A stretch of DNA of 64,000 nt, from NCBI RefSeq assembly GCF_038235435.1, contig NZ_CP151275.1, positions 744,001 through 808,000 on the forward strand. The letters run 5' to 3'. Of the stretch, positions 17,113 to 26,109 are shown one piece after another. This stretch comes from Niveibacterium sp. SC-1. GTDB lineage: Bacteria; Pseudomonadota; Gammaproteobacteria; Burkholderiales; Rhodocyclaceae. The notes under the pieces are model-generated. The model worked only from the letters and a program-made list of their open reading frames with translations. It did no database searches and was not told the origin of the DNA. The translations under genes and the position numbers were made by a program. Position 1 is the first letter of the stretch, and every line of letters starts with the position of its first letter.

Positions 17113-18000
17113 TCAGACGATCGGGATGTAGATGTCCGTGATGAGCGCTTCGGGTGGCACGTCGGTGGGCTCGTTCACATAGTGTTCGAAGGGCGGCACG
17201 TCACGCAGCGTGGCGCCCGACTTGGGTACCCACTCGCGGTAGGCGCGGCTCCAGGCCTGCCATAGCGTGGTGTAGGGGCCGACGTGGCGGAACACCGCCC
17301 AGCGGCCTGCGGCGATGGTCTCCGGGTGCAGGCCGTCGGCCAGCGGCGGCATTGCACCCTCCACCACATAACCCGCGACGAAGCGCTGATCCGGATCGTC
17401 CGGGCCGCGCGGCGGATCGGGCGCGATCGCGATGTTGCGGCTCACCTGCGAGATCACGCCCATGGCCTGCGCGCCGGCAAAGAGACGCTGGAAGGCGCGG
17501 CGGGCCGCGGGGCCCATGTCGTTGTTGTTGCGGCCGCGCTCGGTGGCGCAGAGCACCTGCTGTTCGGGCAGGTCGATGATCAAGGGTGGGGTCATGGCGG
17601 ATTCCTTGCGGCGACGTTGAGAGGGTGTCTTCTGCACGGTCAACGTGAGGCGCGGATCCACCGCGGCGCGCCGGATCTCGCTGGCGCTCATGCCGAAGAA
17701 GCGGCGCAGCGCTTTCGCGAGCGCCGGGCCGCTTTCGAAGCCGACCTCCAGCGCCACCTGCGTCACCGTCGTCCGGCTGCTGCGCAGGCTTTCCGCCGCC
17801 CGCGACATCCGCGCGAGGAACACGTACTCGGCCGGCGTGAGGCCGGTCATCGCTGCGAACACGCGATGGAAATGGAAGCGCGACATCGCCGCGATCTCGG
17901 CCAGCTCCACGCCATCGAGCGGTGCATCCAGATGCGCGCCGATATGGATGATGACGAGATTGATGCGGCGGCGGCAGGAGAGCTCGACGGGTTTGCGCAT
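17113..18000 (-). CDS. AraC-type regulator with GyrI-like effector domain
   Basis: A 295-residue regulator. The N-terminal ~110 residues are the double helix-turn-helix of AraC (LAEIAAMSRFHFHRVFAAMT, VTQVALEVGFESGPALAKAL). The C-terminal half (LPEQQVLCATERG through FEHYVNEPTDVPPEALITDI) is the GyrI/Rob/BmrR-like small-molecule-binding domain. This order is that of Rob-like regulators, which respond to amphipathic toxins. A longer frame upstream is rich in Arg and looks non-coding; the ATG at 18000 is taken as the start. It lies between the MscS and LysR genes; target unknown. Confidence 0.9.
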   Translation of the reverse strand: MRKPVELSCRRRINLVIIHIGAHLDAPLDGVELAEIAAMSRFHFHRVFAAMTGLTPAEYVFLARMSRAAESLRSSRTTVTQVALEVGFESGPALAKALRRFFGMSASEIRRAAVDPRLTLTVQKTPSQRRRKESAMTPPLIIDLPEQQVLCATERGRNNNDMGPAARRAFQRLFAGAQAMGVISQVSRNIAIAPDPPRGPDDPDQRFVAGYVVEGAMPPLADGLHPETIAAGRWAVFRHVGPYTTLWQAWSRAYREWVPKSGATLRDVPPFEHYVNEPTDVPPEALITDIYIPIV

Positions 18001-18064
18001 GCGGGGAGTGGGCGAAGCCGGGAGCCGATGGCGCGGCGCGGGCCGTTGGGAAGACGCGCCGAAT

Positions 18065-19051
18065 CTAGCCCTGCGCCGTCTCCGCCGCGTTTCCGGGATT
18101 GCGCTCTTGGCGACTGAGTGCGTCGCGCACGATCTTGCATGCTTCCGGCATGGGGGCGCCCGGCTGTACCGCGGCAATCAGCATCTCGAGGAAGGCGCGC
18201 GTCTTGGCCGGCAGCAGCCGGCGCCCCGGCAGCACGGCCCAGGCGGTGGAGGCGGGCATGTGCCAATCCGCCAGCACCGGCGTGAGGCGGCCTGCGGCCA
18301 CATGCAGATCGGTGAAAGGTGTGACCAGCGCGGCGATGCCGGCATGCTCCAGCGCCAGATGCATCAGGAGGCCGGGGGAGTTGGCCTTGAAGCTCTCCGG
18401 GATCTCGCCCTCCCAGAGCTTGCCTGCGAGATACAGGGGCCAGTGCGGCGCATAGCCGTCGCGGCCGAGCAGCCGCAGGCAGCGGTGTTTTGCCAGATCG
18501 TCCGGATGCTTCGGCTCGCCGTGCTGGGCGATGTACGCCGGGCTGGCGAAGAGGCCGACGGGCACCTCGCAGACGCGACGCGCCACCAGGCTCGCGTCGT
18601 CGTCCAGCTTGCCCATGCGGATTGCGATGTCGAAGCCCTCGCCCACGATGTCCACCCGCCGCGGGGACAGGTCCAGCTCCAGGTTCACCGCGGGGTGGCG
18701 CTCCGAAAAGTCCGCCAGCATCCGCGGCAGCATGATCGACGCGAAGTCACTGGGCACGGACACCCGCAGCCGTCCGCTGGGTTCGGACTGTCGATGCTGG
18801 GCCAGGGCCTGCGCCGCATCCACTTCCTCCGCCAAGCGCTGCGCGTGGTCGAGCAGGCTTTCGCCGAATTCGGTGAGCGAGAGCTTGCGCGTGGTGCGCA
18901 TCAAGAGGCGCTCGCCCAGGTTCTCCTCCAGTTCCGCGATCCGCCGCGACACGGTGGATTTGGGCAGGCCCACGCGTTCGGCGGCGCGGGAGAAGCTGCC
19001 GCTCTCGGCGACGCGGGCAAAGAGCAGGAGGTCGTTGGCTTCGGCGTTCAT
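18065..19051 (-). CDS. LysR family transcriptional regulator
   Basis: A 328-residue LysR protein. The helix-turn-helix is SFSRAAERVGLPKSTVSRRI, and the effector domain has GFDIAIRMGKLDD and LVARRVCEV. It has a ~25-residue C-terminal extension past the usual end. It is divergent from the azoreductase gene across a 153-base gap that includes an inverted repeat, so it probably controls azoreductase and pirin in response to quinones or electrophiles (inference from similar neighbourhoods). Confidence 0.92.
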   Translation of the reverse strand: MNAEANDLLLFARVAESGSFSRAAERVGLPKSTVSRRIAELEENLGERLLMRTTRKLSLTEFGESLLDHAQRLAEEVDAAQALAQHRQSEPSGRLRVSVPSDFASIMLPRMLADFSERHPAVNLELDLSPRRVDIVGEGFDIAIRMGKLDDDASLVARRVCEVPVGLFASPAYIAQHGEPKHPDDLAKHRCLRLLGRDGYAPHWPLYLAGKLWEGEIPESFKANSPGLLMHLALEHAGIAALVTPFTDLHVAAGRLTPVLADWHMPASTAWAVLPGRRLLPAKTRAFLEMLIAAVQPGAPMPEACKIVRDALSRQERNPGNAAETAQG

Positions 19052-19120
19052 GGGGATTGTGCCGTCAGTGGAACAAAGTTATCCATTTCGACGGCTTATG
19101 TAAGTGATTTGTAGCTAATA

Positions 19121-19134
19121 CAGTGGCGTCACTG
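19121..19134. promoter_or_regulatory. Inverted repeat CAGTG-GCGT-CACTG in the azoR promoter region
   Basis: Perfect 5-bp arms around 4 bases in the gap between the LysR regulator and the azoreductase gene, 71 bases before the azoreductase start. A candidate LysR operator. Confidence 0.35.
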
Positions 19135-19204
19135 ATTTAGCAAGTGTGAGCGGCGGAACCAGGCGCTGCTCCCCTGAACGCCTGAACCCCAAGGAGATGT
19201 GACC

Positions 19205-19819
19205 ATGAACATCCTGCAACTGAACTCCAGCGCCCGCGGCGAAGCCTCCGAATCCACCCGCCTGGCCAACCGCATCACCGAACGCGTCGCGGCTGCCAAC
19301 GCCGGCGCCAAGGTCACGGTGCATGACGTCGTGCGCAACCCGATCCCCACCCTGGACGAAGCCGCCCTGCAGGCGATCTTCACCCCGGCTGAACAACGCA
19401 GCGCCGAGCAGGCTGCCCGCGTCGTTCCCGCCGATGCCGCGATCGCCGCGGTGCAGGCTGCCGACGTGCTGGTGCTGGCCGTGCCGATGTATAACTTCGG
19501 CGTACCCGCGCAGCTGAAGAACTGGATCGACGCGATTGCCCGCGCCGGTGTCACCTTCCGCTACACGGCCACCGGCCCCGAAGGCCTGCTCAAGGGCAAG
19601 AAGGTCTTCGTCGCGCTGACCCGCGGCGGCAAGTACCGCGACACCCCGGCGGATTCGCTGGTGCCGTACCTGCGTACGACCCTGGGCTTCCTTGGCATGA
19701 CTGACGTGCAGTTCGTCTACGCCGAGGGCCTCAACATGGGTGCTGAAGTCGCCCAGGCCGCGCTCCAGGCGGCCGAAGCCGAAATCGCGGCACTGGAGCT
19801 CGCAGCCGCGGTCGCGTAA
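19205..19819 (+). CDS. azoR: FMN-dependent NADH:quinone oxidoreductase / azoreductase
   Basis: A 204-residue flavodoxin-fold enzyme of the AzoR (AcpD) family. [12 protein letters not shown] binds the FMN phosphate; the mid-region [20 protein letters not shown] and the flavin-contacting TRGG are characteristic. It reduces quinones and azo compounds by two electrons using NADH and protects against thiol stress. AAGGAG is 8 bases before the ATG at 19205. A pirin gene follows 59 bases later; both lie divergent from a LysR regulator. Confidence 0.95.
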   Translation: MNILQLNSSARGEASESTRLANRITERVAAANAGAKVTVHDVVRNPIPTLDEAALQAIFTPAEQRSAEQAARVVPADAAIAAVQAADVLVLAVPMYNFGVPAQLKNWIDAIARAGVTFRYTATGPEGLLKGKKVFVALTRGGKYRDTPADSLVPYLRTTLGFLGMTDVQFVYAEGLNMGAEVAQAALQAAEAEIAALELAAAVA

Positions 19820-19878
19820 GTCACGCGCCGCGCCGGGCGCTCCATGGGGAGCGCCCGAAACCCCGGAAGGAGATGGAC

Positions 19879-20763
19879 ATGGATACCCGTACTCGTCAGA
19901 CCGAAACCGTGACGCGCTCGCGCGAGGTGGAACGCCTCGTCGCCGGCGTGGCCACCTCGGACGGCGCGGGGGTCAAGCTCACCCGCGTGCTGACCCAGCC
20001 GCTGCAGCGCCGTCTCGATCCCTTCCTGATGCTCGACGCCTTCGGTAGCGATTCGCGCGACGACTACATCGGCGGTTTTCCCGATCACCCGCACCGCGGC
20101 TTCGAGACCATCACCTACATGCTCGCCGGCCGCATGCGCCATCGCGACTCCTTCGGTCACGAAGGTCTGCTGCACGACGGTGGCGTGCAATGGATGGTGG
20201 CCGGGCGTGGCCTGATCCACTCGGAATTGCCCGAGCAGGAAGACGGCCGCATGGAAGGCTTCCAGCTCTGGCTCAACCTGCCTGCGGCGGACAAGCTGAC
20301 CGAGCCCTGGTACCGCGACATCCCCAGCGCCGAGGTGCCGGAGACGGTGACTGCCGAAGGCGTGAAGGTACGCGTGATCGCGGGTGAATCACATGGCGTG
20401 GCCGGCGCGGTGCAACGTCCGGTGACCGAACCGCTGTACCTGGACCTGCACCTGCCCGCGGGCGGCAGCTTCAGCCAGGCGATCCCGGCCGGGCACAACG
20501 CCTTCCTGTATGTGTACCAGGGCGATCTCGCCGTGGGCCGCACGCAGGAGCGCGTCGGAGAAAAGCGCATGGCCATCCTCGCCAACGACAAGGACGCCGA
20601 CGGCCTCACGCTCTCCGCCTGCCAGGATGCCCGCGCGATCCTGATCGCCGGTGCGCCGCTGAACGAGGCTATCGTGCAGTACGGACCGTTCGTGATGAAC
20701 TCGCGCGAGCAGATCGAGCAGACGCTGCGTGATTACCGCGATGGGCTGTTCGGCGGGTACTGA
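19879..20763 (+). CDS. Pirin family protein
   Basis: A 294-residue bicupin. The first cupin has the metal-binding pattern FPDHPHRGFETITYML and then GRGLIHSEL, matching the pirin consensus for the iron site; the second cupin is the shorter C-terminal domain. Bacterial pirins such as YhhW have quercetin 2,3-dioxygenase activity in vitro. GGAAGGAG is correctly spaced for the ATG at 19879 (an ATG at 19873 is too close). It is probably co-transcribed with azoR. Confidence 0.95.
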   Translation: MDTRTRQTETVTRSREVERLVAGVATSDGAGVKLTRVLTQPLQRRLDPFLMLDAFGSDSRDDYIGGFPDHPHRGFETITYMLAGRMRHRDSFGHEGLLHDGGVQWMVAGRGLIHSELPEQEDGRMEGFQLWLNLPAADKLTEPWYRDIPSAEVPETVTAEGVKVRVIAGESHGVAGAVQRPVTEPLYLDLHLPAGGSFSQAIPAGHNAFLYVYQGDLAVGRTQERVGEKRMAILANDKDADGLTLSACQDARAILIAGAPLNEAIVQYGPFVMNSREQIEQTLRDYRDGLFGGY

Positions 20764-20788
20764 TCCGCGGTTCTGGGATGCAAAAGGA

Positions 20789-20812
20789 AAACGGGAGGGC
20801 GACCTCCCGTTT
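20789..20812 (+). terminator. Intrinsic terminator after pirin
   Basis: AAACGGGAGG (20789-20798) pairs with CCTCCCGTTT (20803-20812) around GCGA, followed by TT. A clear rho-independent terminator ending the azoR-pirin unit. Confidence 0.9.
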
Positions 20813-20943
20813 TTCATTTCCGGCGCCCGCGGACGCCTTGCGAAGACTTGTTGACGTGTTCGGGGGTGGCGCGCCCCGGCTTCCTGCAACACTCGTGCAG
20901 CACCGGATGCTTACCACCGGATGCACGGGGGAGGGGAGTGATC

Positions 20944-21402
20944 ATGGGGGTGCCGAACAGGCTGGTGGCTTTTCGCTGGAGCCTCTATGTCGTGCACGAT
21001 AGCGACGTCATCGCATACGCCATGCATGCCGACTCGGTCATCGGCATCCTGTACCGCCTCATGTACTGCTACAGGGGGGGCGCACAGCCGCTGCCTTCCT
21101 GGAGCCTCGTGCTGAAGTTCAACCACACGCAGGCGGCGATTCCCCTGCGGCCAGCCCATTTCACGGCGGACGGCGCCAGCGTCACGCCCGAGCTGCTCGC
21201 GACGATCACGGCGGCCGATCCGGGATGGAATGTCAGCGGCGGAGAGCTGTTCTTCGAGGACGCCGTGACGCGCAGACGCCTGACGCTCTCGCACTTCCCG
21301 CGGACGGTGGATCTGGACGACGCAACGGCCCAGATCGAGGCCAGCTTTACGGCGGACGACGAGGTGACCTTCTACTCGGTCATGGCCAGGCTGTTTGGCT
21401 GA
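20944..21402 (+). CDS. Hypothetical protein
   Basis: A 152-residue protein I do not recognise. It has no signal peptide or clear membrane helix. It mixes hydrophobic strands (FRWSLYVVHDSDVIAYAMH, SWSLVLKFN) with an acidic C-terminal half. GGGGAG is 5 bases before the ATG at 20944, a strong ribosome site that supports translation. It stands alone between the pirin terminator and the ohr region. Confidence 0.6.
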   Translation: MGVPNRLVAFRWSLYVVHDSDVIAYAMHADSVIGILYRLMYCYRGGAQPLPSWSLVLKFNHTQAAIPLRPAHFTADGASVTPELLATITAADPGWNVSGGELFFEDAVTRRRLTLSHFPRTVDLDDATAQIEASFTADDEVTFYSVMARLFG

Positions 21403-21511
21403 CCCTGACCCCGAGCCTGGTGTGTGGCACCGGTGTCTCGTGGGCCTCTCAGAGGCGCGAGTGCTCCGGCCCGACAGCCGAGCCGTCCCGCGTTGAAGGG
21501 CCGTACGTGAA

Positions 21512-21544
21512 AACGCCCTGTCCGCCTTGGGCGGGCAGGGCGTT
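21512..21544 (-). terminator. Intrinsic terminator after ohr
   Basis: AACGCCCTG-T-CCGCC (21512-21526) pairs with GGCGG-G-CAGGGCGTT (21530-21544). Reading leftward it is followed by TT before the next C, consistent with terminating the leftward ohr transcript. Confidence 0.8.
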
Positions 21545-21562
21545 CTCCTGTCGCGACGCGCT

Positions 21563-21988
21563 TCAGACCACGGTCAGCGTCACGTTGATGTTGCCGCGGG
21601 TGGCGTTCGAGTACGGGCAAACGATGTGGGCCTTCTGCACCAGTGCTTCGGCGTCGGCGCGGTCCAGGCCCGGGATCGAGATGTTCATCGCGACTTCGAC
21701 GCCGAAACCGTTCGGGATCGGGCCAATGCCCACCGTCGAGGTGATCGAGGTCTCGGGCGGCAGAACGCGCTTGTCCTGACCCGCGACGAAGCGCAGCGCG
21801 CCGATGAAGCAGGCCGAGTAGCCGGCGGCGAAGAGCTGTTCCGGATTGGTACCCACGCCACCTGCACCGCCGAGTTCCTTCGGCGTGGTGAGCTTGATAT
21901 CGAGCACGCCGTCGGAAGAGACGGCACGGCCGTCACGGCCGCCGGTGGCAGTGGCGGTGGCTTGGTAGAGGGCTTTTTCGAGTTTCAT
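21563..21988 (-). CDS. ohr: Organic hydroperoxide resistance protein
   Basis: A 141-residue OsmC/Ohr-fold peroxidase. The two redox cysteines are in place: Cys60 in YSACFIGAL and Cys124 in [13 protein letters not shown], both diagnostic of Ohr rather than OsmC. It reduces organic hydroperoxides using lipoylated proteins as donor. The ohrR gene lies 145 bases upstream on the same strand, the standard pairing. Confidence 0.97.
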   Translation of the reverse strand: MKLEKALYQATATATGGRDGRAVSSDGVLDIKLTTPKELGGAGGVGTNPEQLFAAGYSACFIGALRFVAGQDKRVLPPETSITSTVGIGPIPNGFGVEVAMNISIPGLDRADAEALVQKAHIVCPYSNATRGNINVTLTVV

Positions 21989-22133
21989 GATGCGTTCCTT
22001 TCAGGGGAGGGGCAGGGGCTGTCAGTAGGTCGCCCGAAGAGGTTCGGAGCGGGCTAGTTGCAGTGAAGGTTTGAGCCAATAAAATCGCGCGCAATGTATG
22101 GGGCCAGGCGGAGCCGTATTCGGCTTCCTCGGG

Positions 22134-22628
22134 TCATTCGTCCTCGGTATGTCCGGCTATCGATCGCCGCAATCGCTGCAGGTTCTGCGTGAGTTCAATC
22201 ACTTCTGGCAGCTCGCAGCCGGTGGCGCAGAGCAGCCGTTCCGGGATCGCTTCGGCCTGGGCCCGTAGCGCGCGGCCAGCCTCGGTCAGTCGAACATGCA
22301 CCTCACGCTCGTCCGTCGCCGAGCGCTGCCGCAGCACCAGCCCTGCGGCTTCGAGTCGCTTGAGCAGGGGTGTGAGCGTGCCCGAGTCGAGGAACAGCCG
22401 TTCGCCCAGCGCCGACACCCGCAGATCGTCGCCTTCCCACAGCACCAGCATCGCGAGGTACTGCGGATAGGTCAGGCCCAGCGCCTGCAGGAGCGGCCGG
22501 TAGAGTTTGGTCATCGAAAGCGAAGCCGAATACATCGCGAAGCAGAGCTGGTTGTCCAACCGCAGCTGCGGCGGGGACGGCTCGAAGGCTTGGGGCTTCT
22601 TGGCGGACGAGGGCTTCTTCGATTTCAT
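22134..22628 (-). CDS. ohrR: MarR family redox regulator OhrR
   Basis: A 164-residue winged-helix regulator. The reactive cysteine is Cys29 in [10 protein letters not shown], the site that senses organic peroxides; Cys134 and Cys138 near the end suggest the 2-Cys type, in which an intersubunit disulfide inactivates the repressor. The wing and recognition helix ([18 protein letters not shown]) are typical. It lies upstream of ohr on the same strand and probably represses both genes. Confidence 0.94.
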   Translation of the reverse strand: MKSKKPSSAKKPQAFEPSPPQLRLDNQLCFAMYSASLSMTKLYRPLLQALGLTYPQYLAMLVLWEGDDLRVSALGERLFLDSGTLTPLLKRLEAAGLVLRQRSATDEREVHVRLTEAGRALRAQAEAIPERLLCATGCELPEVIELTQNLQRLRRSIAGHTEDE

Positions 22629-22642
22629 GGCGCAATATTAGA

Positions 22643-22663
22643 TTGCGAACAATTCAATCGCAA
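22643..22663 (-). promoter_or_regulatory. Inverted repeat TTGCGA-N9-TCGCAA before ohrR
   Basis: Perfect 6-bp arms separated by 9 AT-rich bases, ending 15 bases before the ohrR start. The position and AT-rich core fit an OhrR autoregulatory operator. I do not see an equally good copy before ohr. Confidence 0.5.
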
Positions 22664-22915
22664 GCGGTTTTTGCGCCGAGGCATGTTCTGGTCCCATCCG
22701 CACGTCCCGATCCTCGGGTTCGCTCTGGCGTGCGCATGCGTCGACGGCCTGCCGCAGACTGCACGCCTTCGGATCCGCCATCATCGCAAGTGCAGCACTG
22801 GCAAGCGATCGCCGGTGGCCAAGAATGCACGCGTTCCGGCAACACACGCGTGGCCACCCGGTTCCGGCGCGGACACGCAAACTCGGGCGCCCTGCGTTTC
22901 CTTGAGGAGATGGCC

Positions 22916-23422
22916 ATGAAGGCAGAGAACATCATCGGCCTCGCGTCCATCGTCGAGAAACCGGCGCGGCCCTATCTCGGCATCCGTTTCCAGACGCCCT
23001 TCGACGGCATGTTCGCCGTGGCCGCGAAAGCCCTGAAGGAACTGCGCACGTGGAGCAAGAAGAACGGCCTCGCCGAGACTGGCCCGTACTTCATGCGCTA
23101 CTACCACTGCGACATGAAAAGCATCATGGACGTCGAAGTCGGCCTGATGACCGACTCAGGCCACCCCGGTGAGGGACACATCCAGCCGGGCTCGCTTCCA
23201 AGCGGCCGCTACGCCACCCTCGTCTACCGGGGCAACGGCCTTCGCGGCAACCAGGCGCTGATGAAATGGGCTAAGGACGAGGGCATAAGATTCGACCCGC
23301 TCGTGGCCGACGAGGCCGAGTCGTATGTGTGCCGCTACGAGGCCTACCTGACGGACTACCGGGTTGAGTCGCGGAAGCTGCTTTGGGATGTGGAGTTGTC
23401 GATCAAGCTGCCGGACCGATGA
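22916..23422 (+). CDS. GyrI-like domain protein
   Basis: A 168-residue protein that resembles the GyrI-like small-molecule-binding domain: an N-terminal strand (VEKPARPYLGIRFQTPFDGM), a helix, a mid-strand YFMRYYHCD with the alternating aromatics of this fold, SGRYATLVYRG, and a final strand. There is no DNA-binding domain. Stand-alone GyrI-like proteins can bind or hydrolyse hydrophobic toxins. GAGGAG sits 6 bases before the ATG at 22916. Divergent from ohrR. Confidence 0.7.
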   Translation: MKAENIIGLASIVEKPARPYLGIRFQTPFDGMFAVAAKALKELRTWSKKNGLAETGPYFMRYYHCDMKSIMDVEVGLMTDSGHPGEGHIQPGSLPSGRYATLVYRGNGLRGNQALMKWAKDEGIRFDPLVADEAESYVCRYEAYLTDYRVESRKLLWDVELSIKLPDR

Positions 23423-23570
23423 GCCGGGCATTCGTGCTCCATGCGTCGTCGGGCTTTTGCGCTGAAGGCCCTCGTGGTGTGCTCGCACGCGGGCAACGAA
23501 TCCCTATGACATCATCTTGGCGGTGTAGAGCGGCGACGTCCCGCCATCGACTCCCTGTTGAGCATATCTC

Positions 23571-23927
23571 ATGGATAACTGGCCTTCCTTCGTCCTTCTC
23601 ATGGGCTTTCTTGCAGCAGTCGGCTCGAGCCCCATCTGGTTGACGCGCTGGCAATTGCGGCTGGCTCACGAGATCCCCTCGCTGCGCCGACATGGCATCC
23701 TCGGCGAGGCCGAGATACTTGCCTACGAGTACGACGAGGGGGATCACTGGGTGACGTACCGTTTCACACCGCGCGGGAGGATCAAGCCGGTCTGGAAAAA
23801 GAAAGTGATCGGCTGGAACGCGAAGCCGAAGGAGATCGGCTGCCGGGTTCCGGTCCGATACGTTCCGCGCTGGCCCTACACCTCGGTGCTGATCTGCCAC
23901 GAGAAGTCGATGCAACCGCGATCGTGA
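23571..23927 (+). CDS. Small membrane-anchored hypothetical protein (DUF3592-like)
   Basis: A 118-residue protein with one N-terminal membrane helix (FVLLMGFLAAVGSSPIWL), then a soluble part with GEAEILAYEYDEGDHWVTYRF and a closing RVPVRYVPRWPYTS. This strand pattern recalls the DUF3592 family, whose members have unknown function; the match is weak and made by eye. Confidence 0.55.
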   Translation: MDNWPSFVLLMGFLAAVGSSPIWLTRWQLRLAHEIPSLRRHGILGEAEILAYEYDEGDHWVTYRFTPRGRIKPVWKKKVIGWNAKPKEIGCRVPVRYVPRWPYTSVLICHEKSMQPRS

Positions 23928-24164
23928 GCGGCTGTCGTCTCCGGGCCTCCATCGGTTGGCAGCAGCCGGCCTGCTACGAACAGACCGTGCTCGCCCGCCT
24001 CCGTCTTTCTCGCTGCGGGACGGCTGAGTCCTTCAAGTTGCGCATGGACGCCATGCCCGCGAGCACTCTCGCTGGCCGCAATTTCTGCGTGGTCCGTCCG
24101 TGATGGTTCCCGCATGCTCAAGCGACCATCGCCACGACAGAAGCTCTGCTTCGCTTCTCATCCC

Positions 24165-24821
24165 ATGCCTCCCTACGTCCTGTTTCGAACCGGCGTGCTG
24201 TTCCTCGGTCTCCTGACCTCCGCCGCCGCAATGGCGCAGAACGTCCCGCTGACTCACGACAACTACGCGCAGGAGGGCGCCCGTAAAGGTGTCGTGCTGA
24301 TGTCCGTGCGTTGGGACCGTAAGTGGAATTGCGCGGGCTATGAGAATGCGCAACTGAGGGTGCTTGGCTTCGACCGCCTTCCCTCGCAACATGCGGCCAA
24401 GGACGAGCGGGCCGACCTGTTGCTCGACGACGCCCCGCTGGTCATGACCAAGCCGGTGTTCGACGACTACGCTTTCCTGGTCGAACCGGGCGAGTACGCG
24501 CTCAGCCGTCTCCAGATCAAGGCGGCGAAGTCGGTCTCGGATATCCGGTACTCGAAGGTCGAGCGCGATCGCTTGTTGAAGGACGGCCAGCCCCAGGGCG
24601 GGACCTTCAGGGTCGACGCGGGCGAACTTGTCTACATCGGCCACTTCTACCTCGACTGCTACAAGGAGCCGGCCATGTGGCGCTACTACATGGAGGGCCG
24701 GGCGGCGTTCGACGAGTACCTCGCCGGATGGACGAAGAAGTTTCCGGAGCTCGATGCCGCCAGGGTCCAATTCCGGCTGTTCAAGTCCCCCTACTTCGGG
24801 CGGGATTACGCGCTCGAATAG
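24165..24821 (+). CDS. Exported protein of unknown function
   Basis: A 218-residue protein with a signal peptide (LFRTGVLFLGLLTSAAAMAQ, probable cleavage after MAQ). The mature part contains EPGEYALSRLQIKAAKSVSD and GELVYIGHFYLDCYKEP, suggesting a beta-sandwich with two cysteines (CAGYEN, DCYKEP) that could form a disulfide. No family recognised. A longer version starting at 24114 is possible but would place 17 non-signal residues before the signal peptide. Confidence 0.6.
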   Translation: MPPYVLFRTGVLFLGLLTSAAAMAQNVPLTHDNYAQEGARKGVVLMSVRWDRKWNCAGYENAQLRVLGFDRLPSQHAAKDERADLLLDDAPLVMTKPVFDDYAFLVEPGEYALSRLQIKAAKSVSDIRYSKVERDRLLKDGQPQGGTFRVDAGELVYIGHFYLDCYKEPAMWRYYMEGRAAFDEYLAGWTKKFPELDAARVQFRLFKSPYFGRDYALE

Positions 24822-25092
24822 CCGTCCGCCACGGCGAAAAGCGAAGACGCAAGGCCGGATTGGCGGATCGCTGCCTGCCGCCTTCTCCTGGCGCCCAGAC
24901 CCGCACCTTGGCCTCGGAACCCGCACGGTCGTCCAGCCAGGTCTTGCCTTTCCCTTGAGGCGAGATTAGAAGCCGGAATGCACGCCGCACCACTTGCCCG
25001 GATTCATGCGCTCAAGCGCTCCGGCGAAGACGGCCGCAAGAAGTCGGCGACACGAGGCGGGGCGGCCGACCCCGCATAACCGGGTGATCACG

Positions 25093-25527
25093 ATGCTCAA
25101 AGGAATCTCTCCCTTTCTCTCTCCCGAGCTGCTCAAGACCCTCGCCGAAATGGGGCACGGGGACGAGATCATCCTCGCGGATGCGCACTTTCCCGGGCAC
25201 GCTCTCAACACGCGCGTCCTGCGCGCCGACGGGGTCGCGATCGTCGATCTGCTGCGCGGGATCATTCCGCTCTTCGAACTGGACAGTTATGCGCCGCCGC
25301 TGGTGATGATGGCTGCGGTGGAGGGGGATCAACTCGATCCGTCCGTGGAGGCACGCTACCGCGCTGCGCTTTTCGGCGATGGCGAGGGTCTGGCCATCCG
25401 GCGCGTCGGGCGTTTCGAGTTCTACGAGCGCGCCCGATCCGCGTTCGCGGTTGTCATGACGGGGGAAACCGCGAAGTACGGAAACATCCTGCTCAAGAAG
25501 GGCGTGACGCCCGTTGCGGCTCCCTGA
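25093..25527 (+). CDS. fucU: RbsD/FucU family sugar mutarotase
   Basis: A 144-residue protein of the RbsD/FucU fold. [20 protein letters not shown] is the family signature, containing the catalytic histidine and aspartate, and [20 protein letters not shown] near the end matches FucU rather than RbsD. It interconverts anomers of L-fucose (and related sugars). No other fucose genes are nearby, so the natural substrate is uncertain. The start could also be a GTG three codons upstream. Confidence 0.9.
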   Translation: MLKGISPFLSPELLKTLAEMGHGDEIILADAHFPGHALNTRVLRADGVAIVDLLRGIIPLFELDSYAPPLVMMAAVEGDQLDPSVEARYRAALFGDGEGLAIRRVGRFEFYERARSAFAVVMTGETAKYGNILLKKGVTPVAAP

Positions 25528-25659
25528 TTTTCTCGGGCGTCGAAGGCTGAGTTTTATTTCTCCATACGCCCCAGCGGAACGCTAGCCGGATGCCTGAACC
25601 ACCTGTCTTCTGGTCGGTCCGACTTCCTGGGGTTGGGACTGCAAAGCAGGAGGTGGCAA

Positions 25660-26064
25660 GTGGCATACATTCGTCGGCAAATCACTATCGACAGGCCTGC
25701 GGCCGACGTCTGGGATGCGCTGCGTGACATCGGCGCGCTGCACACCCGACTCGTGGTCGGCTTTGTGACCGACTGCAGGCTCGAAGGTGAATCGCGGCTG
25801 GTGACCTTCGCCAACGGGACGACAGTCCGCGAGCAGATCATCGATGTCGGCGATGAGGACCGCCGGGTCGCGTGGTCCGCCGCGGGCGGTCTTCTGAGTT
25901 ACTACCACGCTTCGGCCCAGGTTCGTCCCGTCAGTGACGCTTCATGCGAAGTCGTATGGGTGGCGGACCTGCTTCCGCATGAGGCCAAGCCCACCATCGC
26001 GACCATGATCGAGGCAGGCCTCGCGGCCATGAAGCGCACCCTGGAGTCCGCGCGAGCCGCCTGA
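25660..26064 (+). CDS. SRPBCC family protein (polyketide cyclase-like)
   Basis: A 134-residue START/Bet v 1-like protein: IRRQITIDRPAADVWDALRD is the canonical N-terminus, GTTVREQIIDVGDEDRRVAW the central strands, and TIATMIEAGLAAMKRTLES the closing helix. The ligand is unknown. The GTG start at 25660 is favoured because a full AGGAGG lies 6 bases upstream. Confidence 0.85.
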   Translation: MAYIRRQITIDRPAADVWDALRDIGALHTRLVVGFVTDCRLEGESRLVTFANGTTVREQIIDVGDEDRRVAWSAAGGLLSYYHASAQVRPVSDASCEVVWVADLLPHEAKPTIATMIEAGLAAMKRTLESARAA

Positions 26065-26109
26065 ACGGCGCCGCTCCCATCGCCCGGCGAAGAACGCCGC
26101 GTTTTCGGT

